From the NCBI RefSeq assembly GCF_022601675.1, contig NZ_JAKVIL010000003.1, forward strand, positions 310,001 through 374,000: a stretch of DNA of 64,000 bases. The letters are read 5' to 3'. This document shows, one piece after another, positions 1-10,400 of this stretch. This DNA comes from Ancylobacter gelatini (GTDB taxonomy: Bacteria > Pseudomonadota > Alphaproteobacteria > Rhizobiales > Xanthobacteraceae). The notes below the pieces were generated by a model. That model was not told the origin of the DNA. It did no database searches and saw only the letters and a program-made list of their open reading frames with translations. Numbering within the stretch: position 1 is the stretch's first letter; every line of letters starts with the position of its first letter. The translations under genes were made by a program, and so were the position numbers.

Positions 1-881
1 TGCACCCGCCCCTCGCGCAGGATCAGCAACTCGCCGTCGATCACGCCCTCGAAGCCGAGCGCCTCGGCAAGGTCGGGGAAGGTGCCGGAGATGTCTTCGC
101 CGGTGCGGCTGTAGAGCCGGGTGACGAACGCTCCGTCGGGCCCGCGCGCCCGCGCGGCCTGCACCCGGATGCCGTCCCATTTCCATTCGGCGCGATAGCC
201 GGCCGGATCGAGCGCGGCAAGGCTCGCCTCCTCCAGCGGATGAGCGAGCATGACGGGGCGAAACGGGGCGGGGTCCAGCGTTTCCGGCCGCTCGCCGCGT
301 CCTTCGGCCCAGGCGAAGAGCGCTTCGTAGGGCGGGGCGAGGCCGGGCCAGACCAGCTCGATCTCGTCGGGCATCACCGTGCCGAGCGCCGCCACCGCGG
401 TCTTGGCGAGGCGGGCGGAGACGCCGATGCGCAGGCCGCCGGTGATCAGCTTGAGCAGCGCCCAGCGCCCGGTCTCGTCCAGCCGGTCGAGCAGCGAGGC
501 CAGCACGGCCGGCATCTGGGAGCGTCCGGCGTGGCTCAGCGCATCGATCACGGCGGAGAGCGGCAGATCGGGGGCCGGGGATGTCTCGGCCACGGCAGCG
601 GCTCCCGCCGGTGCCGGCCACATCAGCGCGACCGTTTCCGACAGGTCGCCGACATAATCATAGGACAGGGCGAACAGCACCGGGTCCGTACGCTCGGCGA
701 TGAGTTGGCGGATCAGGCCGGGCTTGGCATTGCGGAACGACAGCGCCCCGGTAAGCGCGGCCAGCGCAAAGCCGCGCTCGGGGTCCGGCGTGTGGCGGAA
801 ATAATCCGCGATCAGCGCGATCTTGCCGTTGCGGCGCGGCTCGTAAACCAGCCGGTCGAGCAGGGCGGCGAAGCGGTTCAT
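1..881 (-). CDS. ATP-dependent DNA ligase, 3' part outside window
   Basis: This is the N-terminal 293 residues of an ATP-dependent DNA ligase; the gene runs off the left edge. The adenylation motif KWDG lies near residue 233 in the context EWKWDGIR, so this lysine should carry the AMP. A second nucleotidyltransferase motif, EGVIDGELLI, follows. The region before the motif resembles the N-terminal DNA-binding domain of LigB/LigC-type ligases. The start ATG at 881-879 overlaps the stop of the upstream exonuclease gene as ATGA, which implies translational coupling. Ligases of this type occur with an MBL-fold exonuclease, an Lhr-like helicase and the PdeM phosphoesterase; all three partners are present within the next 7 kb. 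The OB-fold C-terminus cannot be assessed. Confidence 0.93.
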   Translation of the reverse strand, partial: MNRFAALLDRLVYEPRRNGKIALIADYFRHTPDPERGFALAALTGALSFRNAKPGLIRQLIAERTDPVLFALSYDYVGDLSETVALMWPAPAGAAAVAETSPAPDLPLSAVIDALSHAGRSQMPAVLASLLDRLDETGRWALLKLITGGLRIGVSARLAKTAVAALGTVMPDEIELVWPGLAPPYEALFAWAEGRGERPETLDPAPFRPVMLAHPLEEASLAALDPAGYRAEWKWDGIRVQAARARGPDGAFVTRLYSRTGEDISGTFPDLAEALGFEGVIDGELLILREGRV

Positions 882-1921
882 GGTGCGCTCTCCGTCGCCG
901 GGGCCGGCAGAGCCTCTTCGCCGTCCTCTTCGCCATAGCCCACCATGTGCAGTGGCTGCGCGCGCAGGCCGGCAAGGCCGGCCCAATGCACCAGCGCGTC
1001 CTCCTGCCCGTGTGTCACCCAGAGTTCCGAGCAGCCGGTGGCGAGGATGGCGTCCTGCAACTCGCTCCAGTCGGCATGGTCGGAGATGATCAGCGGCAGC
1101 TCGACGCCATATTGCCGGGCGCGGGCGCGGATGCGCATCCAGCCCGAGGCGAAAGCGGTCACCGGATCGGGGAAGCGCCGCGACCAGACATCGCTCAGCG
1201 CGCTAGGCGGTGCGATCACCACGGCGCCGGCCAATTCGGCGGGCTTCACCTCCCGCACAAGGCGCACCGCCCCGAGAGAGATGCCCTGCGCGATGTAATA
1301 AGCGGTCAGCCGCTCCACCGCGCCGTGCATGAGGATCGGGCGGTCATGCCCGGCGGCGCGCAGCAGAGCAATGACGCGCTGCGCCTTGCCGAGCGAATAG
1401 GCGCCGACGAGATGCGCTCGCTCGGGAAACAGCGCCAGCGAATCCATGAGCTTGGCGATTTCCGCCATGGCGGGGGGGTGACGGAACACCGGCAGGCCGA
1501 ACGTCGCCTCCGAGATGAAGACGTCGCAGCGCACCGGCGCGAAGGGCGCGCAGGTCGGGTCGGCGCCAGGCTTGTAGTCGCCCGAGGCGACGATGGTGAG
1601 GCCCTGCCAATCCAGCGCGATCTGCGCGCTGCCGAGAATGTGGCCGGCGGGATGGAAGGTGATGCCGACGCCGTTAATCTCCACCCGTTCGCCATAGCTC
1701 GCGGCCTGGGTGGTGCCAGCGAAGTCATCGCCATAGCGGATTGCCATGATGTCGAGCGTCTCGCGCGTCGCCAGCACAGCGCCGTGGCCCGCCCGCGCAT
1801 GGTCGGAATGGCCATGGGTGATGAGCGCCCGCGCGACGGGGCGCACGGGGTCGATGAAGAAATCGCCGGGTGGGCAGTAAAGCCCCTTCGGCGTCGGTTG
1901 AAGTAGCTCTATCGGACGCAT
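878..1921 (-). CDS. Ligase-associated MBL-fold DNA exonuclease
   Basis: The 347-residue protein belongs to the metallo-beta-lactamase/beta-CASP group annotated as ligase-associated DNA exonuclease. The metal-binding signature THGHSDHA lies near residues 34-41. Further metal ligands are likely in HPAGHILGSAQ and SGDYKPG, and a late ISDHADW fits the beta-CASP region. Family knowledge says these enzymes trim DNA ends in a repair set with a dedicated ligase. The ATG is preceded by GGAG at a spacing of about five bases. The stop overlaps the ligase start by four bases, so the two form an operon. A divergent methyltransferase gene begins 72 bp away, so promoters for both must lie in that short gap. 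Confidence 0.93.
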   Translation of the reverse strand: MRPIELLQPTPKGLYCPPGDFFIDPVRPVARALITHGHSDHARAGHGAVLATRETLDIMAIRYGDDFAGTTQAASYGERVEINGVGITFHPAGHILGSAQIALDWQGLTIVASGDYKPGADPTCAPFAPVRCDVFISEATFGLPVFRHPPAMAEIAKLMDSLALFPERAHLVGAYSLGKAQRVIALLRAAGHDRPILMHGAVERLTAYYIAQGISLGAVRLVREVKPAELAGAVVIAPPSALSDVWSRRFPDPVTAFASGWMRIRARARQYGVELPLIISDHADWSELQDAILATGCSELWVTHGQEDALVHWAGLAGLRAQPLHMVGYGEEDGEEALPAPATESAP

Positions 1922-1993
1922 GTCGCTCCAGATATAGGGCGTGCGCCCGTCAATTTCGCCGGTGCGTGCATCGATCGCTGTCGCGAGGGTTCC

Positions 1994-2923
1994 ATGGCCA
2001 CGGTTCCGCTCTTCCTGTCATCGGGCGATCCGTCGGTGGACCGGCGCATCGAGTGGGCGCGCGCGCTGCTGGAGGAGGGCAATCCCGGCGATGCCGCCGA
2101 GCTTCTGGTCGAGGCGCTGCGGCGGGAGAACGGTTATGCGCCCGGCTGGTTCCTGCTCGGCGAGGCGCGCGAAGCCGCCGGCGACGCGGCGGGTGCCGCC
2201 GATGCCTTCGCCCGTGCGCTGGAGCATGACCCGCAGGACCGGCTCGGTGCCGGGCTGCGGCTGGCGCGGCTGACCGGCGGGACGGCGCCGGACATGAGCC
2301 CGGCCTATGTGCGCACCCTGTTCGATCAATATGCCGACCGTTTCGACGAGGCACTGGCGCGGCTCGGCTATCGCGGGCCGGAGCTGATCGAGGCCGCGCT
2401 GGAGGCGGCCTGTGCGGCGCTGGCCCAGCCGTTCGCCTTCGCCTGCGGCCTCGACCTGGGCTGCGGCACCGGCCTGGTCGGGGCGCGGCTGGTCGCGCGC
2501 ATCGGCTTCATGAGCGGGGTCGACCTGTCGCCCAATATGGTGATGCGCGCGCGCCGGCGCGGCTGCTACGACGAGCTGGTCGCTGGCGACATGGTGGATT
2601 TCCTGCGCGCCCGCCCGAGCGGCGAGGCTGACCTGATCTTCGCGGGCGACGCCTTCTGTTATCTCGGCGACCTCGGCCCGATCCTCGCCGAAGCGCACCG
2701 CGTGCTGGAACCGGGCGGGCTGCTGGCCTTCACGGTCGAGACGCATGACGGGGAGGGCATCCTGCTCCGCGAAACCATGCGCTACGCCCATACGGCGGAC
2801 TATGTCCGGGCCGGGCTGGCGGGGGCGGGGCTGGAACGGGTCAGCCTGCGAGCCGAATCGACCCGCAACGAGAAGGAAAAACCGGTGCCGGGACTGGTGG
2901 TAATCGCGCGGCGGACCGCGTAG
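1994..2923 (+). CDS. TPR-containing class I SAM methyltransferase
   Basis: The 309-residue protein has an N-terminal TPR-like helical segment (about residues 10-90: paired helices rich in A, E and R) followed by a Rossmann methyltransferase. Motif I reads DLGCGTGLVGARL near residue 155. The later acidic GDMVDF and DLIFAGDAFCYLGDL segments fit motifs II-IV. Members of this family are annotated only as methyltransferases and the substrate is unknown. The ATG has GAGGG upstream at suitable spacing. The gene starts 72 bp from the divergent exonuclease gene and lies inside what is usually a compact repair cluster, but nothing in its sequence ties it to DNA repair. Confidence 0.85.
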   Translation: MATVPLFLSSGDPSVDRRIEWARALLEEGNPGDAAELLVEALRRENGYAPGWFLLGEAREAAGDAAGAADAFARALEHDPQDRLGAGLRLARLTGGTAPDMSPAYVRTLFDQYADRFDEALARLGYRGPELIEAALEAACAALAQPFAFACGLDLGCGTGLVGARLVARIGFMSGVDLSPNMVMRARRRGCYDELVAGDMVDFLRARPSGEADLIFAGDAFCYLGDLGPILAEAHRVLEPGGLLAFTVETHDGEGILLRETMRYAHTADYVRAGLAGAGLERVSLRAESTRNEKEKPVPGLVVIARRTA

Positions 2924-3035
2924 AGCCGCGACGAAAGCCAAAGGCGGCACATCGAAAAGTTGCTCTAAATACAGATACAATTTCTGATTGAAATAAAGCC
3001 TCGGCTGGCCAATGATCCCCTTCCGGATGGGGGAC

Positions 3036-3686
3036 ATGAGAATGGCCGACGAGATCGAACCGGGCAGATATGCCCTATTGCCTGCGGCGGGCGAGCCGCC
3101 GACGGCGCTCCATCGGCCGCCACCACATCCGCTGGACGGCGAATGGCATCTGCATATCGATGGCCAGGTCTTCGGTCCCTTTTCCGGGCATCAACTGCGC
3201 GATTTCGCTCGCGAGGGGCGCCTGTCCGTCGACACCGACGTCGCGCGCCTGGGCGATGAAAACTGGGTACGGGCGGCTGACGACAAGGCGCTGGCGCCGC
3301 TGTTCGGCCCCCGCCGCGACCCCTCCGAGGGGGCGACACCTCCACCCGGGCCGGTCAGCGCCGGCAAGGGGGCGACGGTCGTGCAGGTCACCAACCACAT
3401 CGCCGCCGCGCCCGAGCCGAAACCCGTCCTGATCGTCGATGCTGGCGACGCGGCGCCGAAATCCGCGGGTCTGGCGCTGGTTCTGTCGATCCTCATCGTC
3501 GGTCTCGGCCAGCTCTATAATGGGCAGATAGGCAAAGGCTTGCTGATGTTCATCGGCTGCATCGTGCTGTGGTTCGTCTTCCTTGGATGGATCATCAACA
3601 TCTGGTCGTGGATCGACGCGTATCAGACGGCCAAGGCCATGAACGCACGCTACATGCGCAACCTCGCGCTGGGCGTGATCCGGTGA
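3036..3686 (+). CDS. GYF_2 domain plus TM2 domain membrane protein
   Basis: The 216-residue protein combines a cytoplasmic GYF_2 module (about residues 36-90; it contains GPFSGHQLRDFAREGRL and a conserved ENWVRA) with a C-terminal TM2 domain of two membrane helices (about 142-200; GLGQLYNGQIGKGLLMF then WIINIWSWIDAYQTAK). A proline-rich linker joins them. GYF modules bind proline-rich peptides; TM2 proteins are common but poorly understood. I chose ATG 3036 because a G-rich stretch (GGATGGGGG) sits directly upstream; ATG 3012 and 3042 are alternatives. The stop overlaps the next start as GTGA, so this gene and the zinc-ribbon gene that follows are probably co-translated. Confidence 0.8.
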   Translation: MRMADEIEPGRYALLPAAGEPPTALHRPPPHPLDGEWHLHIDGQVFGPFSGHQLRDFAREGRLSVDTDVARLGDENWVRAADDKALAPLFGPRRDPSEGATPPPGPVSAGKGATVVQVTNHIAAAPEPKPVLIVDAGDAAPKSAGLALVLSILIVGLGQLYNGQIGKGLLMFIGCIVLWFVFLGWIINIWSWIDAYQTAKAMNARYMRNLALGVIR

Positions 3687-4150
3687 GCCGGATCCGGCGG
3701 GCGTCGCTGGGGCGCTGCCCACGCTGCGCCTTCCCGATCGCGGAACACACCCTCACCTGCGAGAATTGCGGCGCCTTCGTTCCCGCCGGAGAGGTGGCGG
3801 CGACCGGAGCTCTCGACCGGCTCTCATCGGTCGTGATGGGGCGTTCCTTTGCGAGCCTCGAACTTTCACAGCTCGCCCTGCTGCTGGCGTGGATTCCGCT
3901 GGTCATCGGGCCGCCAGTGGCCGCGCTGGTCATCGTCGGCTTGAAGGTCGGGCAGGATCGCTCGCGGCTGCGCCTGCGCGAATGGCGGGACCCGGCACTC
4001 ATCGCGGCGCTCAACATCGTGCTGAGCCTCCTGATCTGGAGCTATGCCGCGCAGGAGATTGCGGGGCTGGCGCGCGCCGGCGTCTCGGCGGCGGGGGTGC
4101 TGTTTCTGGAGGCGCGGCCGGCGCCGGCCCCGCGCGGCCTGGCGATATAG
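3683..4150 (+). CDS. Zinc-ribbon membrane protein
   Basis: This 155-residue protein starts at GTG 3683, overlapping the previous stop by four bases. Longer upstream starts exist in the frame but would lie inside the GYF/TM2 gene. A rubredoxin-like zinc knuckle is visible near the N-terminus (CPRC at 12-15, CENC at 26-29). Two hydrophobic helices follow (about 61-84 and 101-120), separated by a basic loop. I do not recognise the family. Zinc ribbon plus membrane helices, together with the coupled GYF/TM2 partner, suggests a small membrane complex. Its function is unknown. Confidence 0.7.
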   Translation: MSRIRRASLGRCPRCAFPIAEHTLTCENCGAFVPAGEVAATGALDRLSSVVMGRSFASLELSQLALLLAWIPLVIGPPVAALVIVGLKVGQDRSRLRLREWRDPALIAALNIVLSLLIWSYAAQEIAGLARAGVSAAGVLFLEARPAPAPRGLAI

Positions 4151-4213
4151 CCTCCAGCGCGTCCCGACAGCGAAGCGTGGAACTTTTGCAGAACATTCGC
4201 TAGTTTCACCGGC

Positions 4214-6706
4214 GTGAGCACCGACGCCGTTCTGTCCCCCGACGACCTCCTGCCCGAGACCTTCCTGCGCTGGTTCGCCGCGCGGGGCTGGGCGCCGCGC
4301 GCGCATCAGCTCGACCTGCTGGCCAAGGCGCGGGCCGGGCGCTCCACGCTGCTCATCGCCCCGACCGGCGCGGGCAAGACACTCGCGGGCTTCCTCCCGA
4401 CGCTGGTGGAACTCGCCCGCCCCGCCAACCGGCCACGCGGGCTCCATACGCTCTACATCTCGCCGCTCAAGGCGTTGGCGGTGGATGTCGCGCGCAATCT
4501 GGAGCGGCCGGCGGCGGAGATGGGGCTGCCTGTGCGCATCGAGACCCGCACCGGCGACACCCCCGCCTCACGCCGCCAGCGCCAGCGCCGTGATCCGCCC
4601 GACATATTGCTCACCACGCCCGAGCAGATCGCTCTGCTGCTGGCCTCGGCCGACGCGCCATTCCTGTTCGGAACGCTCCAGCGCATCGTGCTGGACGAAC
4701 TGCACGCGCTGTCCGGCTCAAAGCGCGGCGATCTGCTCAGCCTCGGCCTTGCGCGGCTGCGCACGCTGGCGCCGGAGGTCCAAACCGTCGGCCTTTCCGC
4801 CACCGTGGCGGACCCCGAACGCCTGCGCCGCTGGCTGGTGCCGCAGACCGGGGCGGGCGAGATGGGCGATGTCGTCATCGCCCCGCCCGGCGCCGCGCCG
4901 GACCTCTCCATGCTCGACAGCGCGGCCTATGTGCCCTGGGCCGGGCACACGGCGCGCCATTCGCTGGCGGAGATCTACGCGCTGATCGGCCGGCACCGCA
5001 CCACGCTGGTGTTCGTCAACACCCGCATGCAGGCCGAGCTACTGTTTCAGGAGCTGTGGCGGATCAACGAGGAGACTTATCCGATCGCGCTGCATCATGG
5101 CTCGCTCGACGTTTCGCAGCGCCGCCGGGTCGAGGCGGCGATGTCGGAAGGGCGGCTCAAGGCGGTGGTCTGCACCTCCTCGCTCGATCTGGGCATCGAC
5201 TGGGGCGATGTCGACCTCGTGGTCAATGTCGGTGCCCCCAAGGGCTCCTCGCGGCTGATGCAGCGCATCGGCCGCGCCAATCACCGGCTGGACGAGCCCT
5301 CCCGCGCGGTGCTGGTGCCGGCCAATCGCTTCGAGGTGCTCGAATGTCGTGCCGCGTTGGAGGCGGTACGGGCGAGTGCGCAGGATGGAGCGATCGAGCG
5401 GGCAGGCGCGCTGGATGTTCTGGCGCAGCATGTGCTCGGCATGGCCTGCGCGGCGCCGTTCGATGCCGACAATCTGTACCGCGAGGTCGTCTCCGCCGAG
5501 CCCTATGCCGGCCTGTCGCGGGCGGATTTCGACGATGTGGTGGCGTTCAACGCTACCGGCGGTTACGCGCTGCGGGCCTATGAGCGCTTCGCCCGCATCC
5601 GCCAGCGCAAGGACGGGCTGTGGCGGGTGGCAAGCCCGCAGGTGGCGCAGCAGTACCGGATGAATGTCGGCACCATCGTCGAGGCGACCATGTTGAAAGT
5701 GCGCCTCGCCTCGGAAAAATCCCGCTATGGCGGGCGGATACTGGGGGAGGTCGAGGAATATTTCGTCGAGACCATGAGCCCGGGCGACACCTTCGTCTTT
5801 GCCGGCGAGGTGCTGGAATATCGCGCCATCGTCGAGGACGAGGTGCGGGTGGTGCGTACCGCCGCCAAGGACCCCAAGGTGCCGTCCTATGACGGCGGCA
5901 AGTTCCCGCTTTCCACCTTCCTCGCCGCCGGAGTGCGGGCGATGCTGGCCGACCCCACGCGCTGGAAGGCCTTGCCGGCGCAGGTGCGCGAGTGGCTCGA
6001 TATCCAGCGGCTGCGCTCGCGCCTGCCGGGGCGGGAGGATCTGCTGGTCGAGAGCTTTCCGCGCGCGGGACGGCATTATCTGGTCGCTTATCCTTTCGAG
6101 GGGCGGCTCGCGCACCAGACGCTGGGAATGCTGCTCACCCGGCGGCTGGAGCGCGCCCGGCTACGCCCGCTCGGCTTCGTGGCGAACGACTATGCCATCG
6201 CGGTCTATGGCCTCTCCGACCTGTCGCTGGCGATCGCGCAGGACCGGCTCTCGCTCGACGACCTGTTCGATGCCGACATGCTGGGCGACGATCTGGAGGA
6301 CTGGCTGGCCGAGGCGGCGCTGATGAAGCGCACCTTCCGGCAATGCGCGGTGATCGCCGGGCTGATCGAGCGGCGCTTTCCCGGCAAGGAGAAGAGCGGC
6401 CGGCAGGTCACCATGTCGACCGACCTCATTTACGACGTGTTGCGCCAGCATGAGCCCGGCCATGTGCTGCTGCGCGCGGCGCGGGCGGACGCGGCGACCG
6501 GCTTGCTGGACATTCGCCGTCTCTCCGACATGCTGACGCGCATTCGCGGACGAATCGATCACATCGCGCTCGGCCGGGTCTCCCCGCTCGCCGTGCCGGT
6601 GATGCTGGAGATCGGCCGCGAGATGGTGGCGGGCGAGGCGGCCGATGCGCTGCTCGCCGAGGCCGAGGATGATCTGGTCCGGGAGGCGATGGGTGAGCTG
6701 GGCTGA
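4214..6706 (+). CDS. Ligase-associated Lhr-like DEXH helicase
   Basis: The 830-residue protein is a superfamily 2 helicase of the Lhr-core type. Walker A reads APTGAGKT at 49-56, the DEXH box reads DELH near 161-164, motif III is LSATVAD, and motif VI is QRIGRANH. The winged-helix and Lhr-specific domains follow in the C-terminal half. The length matches ligase-associated Lhr-core proteins rather than the roughly 1500-residue full Lhr. Family knowledge is of an ATP-dependent 3'-5' translocase acting with the ligase, exonuclease and PdeM. The start is GTG with only a weak ribosome site. The stop lies 14 bp inside the PdeM gene, so the two are coupled. Confidence 0.95.
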   Translation: MSTDAVLSPDDLLPETFLRWFAARGWAPRAHQLDLLAKARAGRSTLLIAPTGAGKTLAGFLPTLVELARPANRPRGLHTLYISPLKALAVDVARNLERPAAEMGLPVRIETRTGDTPASRRQRQRRDPPDILLTTPEQIALLLASADAPFLFGTLQRIVLDELHALSGSKRGDLLSLGLARLRTLAPEVQTVGLSATVADPERLRRWLVPQTGAGEMGDVVIAPPGAAPDLSMLDSAAYVPWAGHTARHSLAEIYALIGRHRTTLVFVNTRMQAELLFQELWRINEETYPIALHHGSLDVSQRRRVEAAMSEGRLKAVVCTSSLDLGIDWGDVDLVVNVGAPKGSSRLMQRIGRANHRLDEPSRAVLVPANRFEVLECRAALEAVRASAQDGAIERAGALDVLAQHVLGMACAAPFDADNLYREVVSAEPYAGLSRADFDDVVAFNATGGYALRAYERFARIRQRKDGLWRVASPQVAQQYRMNVGTIVEATMLKVRLASEKSRYGGRILGEVEEYFVETMSPGDTFVFAGEVLEYRAIVEDEVRVVRTAAKDPKVPSYDGGKFPLSTFLAAGVRAMLADPTRWKALPAQVREWLDIQRLRSRLPGREDLLVESFPRAGRHYLVAYPFEGRLAHQTLGMLLTRRLERARLRPLGFVANDYAIAVYGLSDLSLAIAQDRLSLDDLFDADMLGDDLEDWLAEAALMKRTFRQCAVIAGLIERRFPGKEKSGRQVTMSTDLIYDVLRQHEPGHVLLRAARADAATGLLDIRRLSDMLTRIRGRIDHIALGRVSPLAVPVMLEIGREMVAGEAADALLAEAEDDLVREAMGELG

Positions 6707-7415
6707 GGCGGAGACGACGGAGGAGGCGCCGCCGGAGGGCGAGGCGATCGAACTCGCCGGCGCCCGGCTGCTGCTGGACGCCGCCGGCGCGCTGTTCTGG
6801 CCGGCGCAGGACATGCTGATCGTCGCCGACCTGCATCTGGAGAAGGGCTCGGCCTTCGCTGTGCGCGGCATTCCGCTGCCGCCCTATGACAGCCGGGCGA
6901 CACTGGCGCTGCTCGCCGGCATCGTGGCCCGCCGCCGGCCACGCGTCGTCCTCTTCCTCGGCGATAGCCTGCATGATCGTGGCGCCGGGGTGCGGCTCGG
7001 CGATGTGGAGCGCGGCATGCTGGCGGATATCTCGCGCGGGCGCGACATGGTGTGGGTGGCCGGCAATCACGATCCCGACCCGGTGCCGCAACTCGGCGGG
7101 ATGCATCTGCCGGAGTTGAGGCTCGGCCCGCTGACGTTCCGCCACGAGCCCACGGGCGGGGATGCGCAGGGCGAGGTGGCCGGGCATTTCCACCCGGTGG
7201 CGCGGCTGGTGCGGCGCGGGCGGGGCATAAGGCGGCGCTGTTTTGCCAGTGACGGCCGGCGGCTGGTCATGCCGGCGCTGGGCGCCTATGCGGGCGGGCT
7301 GAACATTCGCGATGCCGCGCTGGCCGGGCTGTTCGCCGGCCCCTACGCCGCGCATCTGATCGGCGCGACGCGGACCTACCGCATCGCGCACCACGCCTGC
7401 CTGCCGGACCGGTAG
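6693..7415 (+). CDS. pdeM: Ligase-associated metallophosphoesterase PdeM
   Basis: The 240-residue calcineurin-like phosphoesterase shows the family metal motifs in order: ADLHLEKG, FLGDSLHD, GNHDPDP and GHFHPVARL. It matches PdeM, the nuclease/phosphodiesterase partner of the ligase-associated repair set. I chose GTG 6693 because it gives a 14-bp overlap with the helicase gene and a normal N-terminus; the frame is open further upstream, but only within the helicase. With the helicase it forms the rightward half of the repair cluster; the ligase and exonuclease form the leftward half. Confidence 0.92.
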   Translation: MSWAEAETTEEAPPEGEAIELAGARLLLDAAGALFWPAQDMLIVADLHLEKGSAFAVRGIPLPPYDSRATLALLAGIVARRRPRVVLFLGDSLHDRGAGVRLGDVERGMLADISRGRDMVWVAGNHDPDPVPQLGGMHLPELRLGPLTFRHEPTGGDAQGEVAGHFHPVARLVRRGRGIRRRCFASDGRRLVMPALGAYAGGLNIRDAALAGLFAGPYAAHLIGATRTYRIAHHACLPDR

Positions 7416-7424
7416 GCCGATCTC

Positions 7425-10400
7425 TCAGCGCGAGGCGGTCTTGCGCGGGATCGACGCGTCGAGGTCGATGCCCGAGCCGCTATTGGCCTTGGCGTCGACC
7501 ATCAGCGGTGCCCAGCCCTCGATCGAGGCGCGGGCGGCGTCGAGCGACTTGGCGTCCATCTTGCGAGCAACCTCGTCGCGCTTCACGGCGGCTTCGTTAT
7601 CGCCGCTGGACGCAGCCAGAGAGAACCACTGCCAGGCCTCGGCCAGATTGGTCGTCACCCCGAAGCCGCGCGCATAGAGCACCGCGAGATTGTACTGGCT
7701 GTCGCGCACGCCGCGCTCGGCGGCGCGGGTGAACCATTCGGCGGCGCTGCGGTAATCCGGCTGGCCGTCGACGCCGGCCGCCAGTAGCACGCCGAGATTG
7801 TGCATGGCGCGGACATTGCCGCCGGTCGCGGCCTGTTCATAGAGCTGCCGGGCGCGCGCGACGTCGCGCGGCACATCGGCCATGCCCTTCTCATAGATCG
7901 CAGCGAGACGGTAGGCCGCCGGCACGGAGCCCTGCGCCGCGGCATATTGGAACCATTCGGCGGCGCGCGCGACGCTGGCCGGCACGCCGGAGCCTTCCAT
8001 GAAACGATGCGCGATCTCGTAGGCCGCGCCGGGGTCGCCGGAGAGCGCGGCGGCGCGCAGTCCCGGGCTGCCGATGCTACCGGGAAGCTCCGCCGGCTGC
8101 GACATGCTGGACGGCTGCGGTGCGGCTGGGGCCGGGGCGGGCGCAACCGGCGCCACCTTGGGCGCGGCCTTGCCGATCGAGCCGGTGATGTCGCCCGGCG
8201 CCAGCGACGGCATGCCCGGCGTCGGCTGGGTGCGCGCCGTCATCGCCGGGGCGCCGCCGCCGCCATTGGCCTGAAGCTGCGCCTGCCGCATGGCGCCCAG
8301 CAGATGCCACGAGCCGAAAGCCAGCGCGGAACCGCAGAGGCCGATCAGCAGCATGGCGCGGATGCGGGCAAACCAGCGCGCAGGCCGTTCGCGATGCTGG
8401 CGGTGGCCGATATGGTGGTGGCTCGACGGCAGCACCGGCGCGGCGCTCTGCGCGGCGCGGCGGGCCCGGGCGATGAACTCCACGCGGGCCGGGGCGCCAT
8501 CGTCATTCACCGCCTCAGGCACCTGCGAGACGGGATAGAGCACGTCGAGGTCGACCGGCCCGCCCGGTTCGTCGGCAAGCCCGCCCGCGATGGGTGCGGC
8601 GGCGGCAGGTTCGGGGGCGACATGCGGCGCGGCCGCGCGCCCGGGCTCGGCTTGAGGCTGGACCTGCGGCCGGGCCGGGGCGGGCGTCGCGGCCGGCGCC
8701 ACGGCGGGGGCCGGTATGGCGGCGTGGCGCTCGGATTCCGGGGCGGGAGCCGCGGCGACGCGAACCAGCTCATCGAGCGCGGCCCGCATCATCTGCGGCT
8801 CGAAGGCCTCGTGCGTTGCGGCGGCAACTCGGGGAGCCGGCGCCGTGAGTGAGGTCGGGGCCATGCCGGCTGCCGCCGAGGCGCGGCTCGCCTCGATGGT
8901 CGCGATCTCGCGCTTCAGCAGCGCCGCGCCGGGCGCAGGAGCGGTGTGGAAGCCGGAGCCGGAGGGGCCGGGTGTGCGCGGCACCGGGCCGGACCCGGCA
9001 AGTATGGTGGCGCGGGTTTCCTCGACCTGGAGGAACAGGTCGTTCAGCGTGCGCTCAATGCCCGAGAGTTGCCCCGAAATCTGTCCGGCGATCTCGGTGG
9101 CCGGAGCGTTGGCGGTGTCGAGCTTGGCCGCCAGCGCCGCGATCTGGTGGCTGAGCGCCTCGAATTGCTGGCTGGTGGCAGGATCAGGCGTCACCGCCGG
9201 ACGCTCGATGCGCGTGAGGCGTTCGGTCAAGCCCTGGAACATCGCGTCCATGCCCGCCGGCGGCTCGCGGCGCACGCTGGCGAGATTGAGCTGGATGGCG
9301 TCCAGCCGGCGGAAGATGTCGTCGACCGGAATCGCCGGTGGCTTGGCATGGGTCTCGATACGATCGGCGATGCGGTCGAGCCGCCGCTCCAGCGGTGTGA
9401 CCAGCGCGCGCATCATGGTTTCCTGCGCGCCGGACAGGTCGGCGATCTTGCCGGCCAGCATCGCTACCTGCTCCGCCAGGCGCTGCACCGATTCCGCCGA
9501 GAGCGTGTGCGCGAGCAGGTCGCGGATTTCCGAGGACTGAGCCTGAAGTCGGGTGATGGTGGAGGCGTCGATTGCCTTGGCGTTCAGAATGTCGATCTTG
9601 CGCGCCAGTGTATCGATACGGCCGGTGACCACCGCGCCGTGCTCGGGCAGGCGCAGCGCGCCGATGGTCTCGCGCAGCGTGCCGAGCGTGGTCTTGATAT
9701 CGTCATTGGCCGCGCCGCTGCGGTCCACGCGCTCGGCGAGGCTGGCGACGGTGCGCTGCAGCTCGGCCACCGCGCGGCGCGGCGCGAGTTCGTCGAGCGC
9801 GCCGCGCATCTGCGCGAGGTCCTGCTGCAATGCCGCCAGCGCCTCGTTTGCCACCGGCGGACTGGACGCTTCCGTCCTTGCCAGCTTCTCGGCCAGCGGA
9901 GTGGGACGCTCGAGCGCCATGTCGGGCCGCGGCGCGCGGGGCAGCCTCGGATAGGCCGATGCGTCAGGCTGCGCGGGCTGGGGCGTCATCGGCTGGAGGA
10001 AGGCGGGCTCAGGGGGAAGCGGCTCGCGCGTCGCGTATTCCCGTGCGCTGCGGCGGCTGGCGACCTCGTCGAGTTCGCTCTGGCGCGCAGCGATTTCCGC
10101 GACTGCCGCCTCGATGCCCTCGGGCGTCACGGATGGCGGTTCGTGGGAGCGCGGATCGTAAGAAGGTTCATCGCGCGAAAATGCAGCGGTTTCCGGCGCG
10201 CGCATGATCTCGTCGAGCTGGCGCCCGAAGCTCGCCGATGACAGCGGGTCGGACGGGCGCAGCTCGGGACGCGGGGCCTGCGCCCCGTTGGCCGGGCTCT
10301 CGGCGGCGCGGGGGCGGGGGTTTGCGATCTCGCTCATGCGCTCATTGATGTGACGGATCGCGGCGTCGAGCTTGGCCTCGGCATAGGCGGCCGGCGAATG

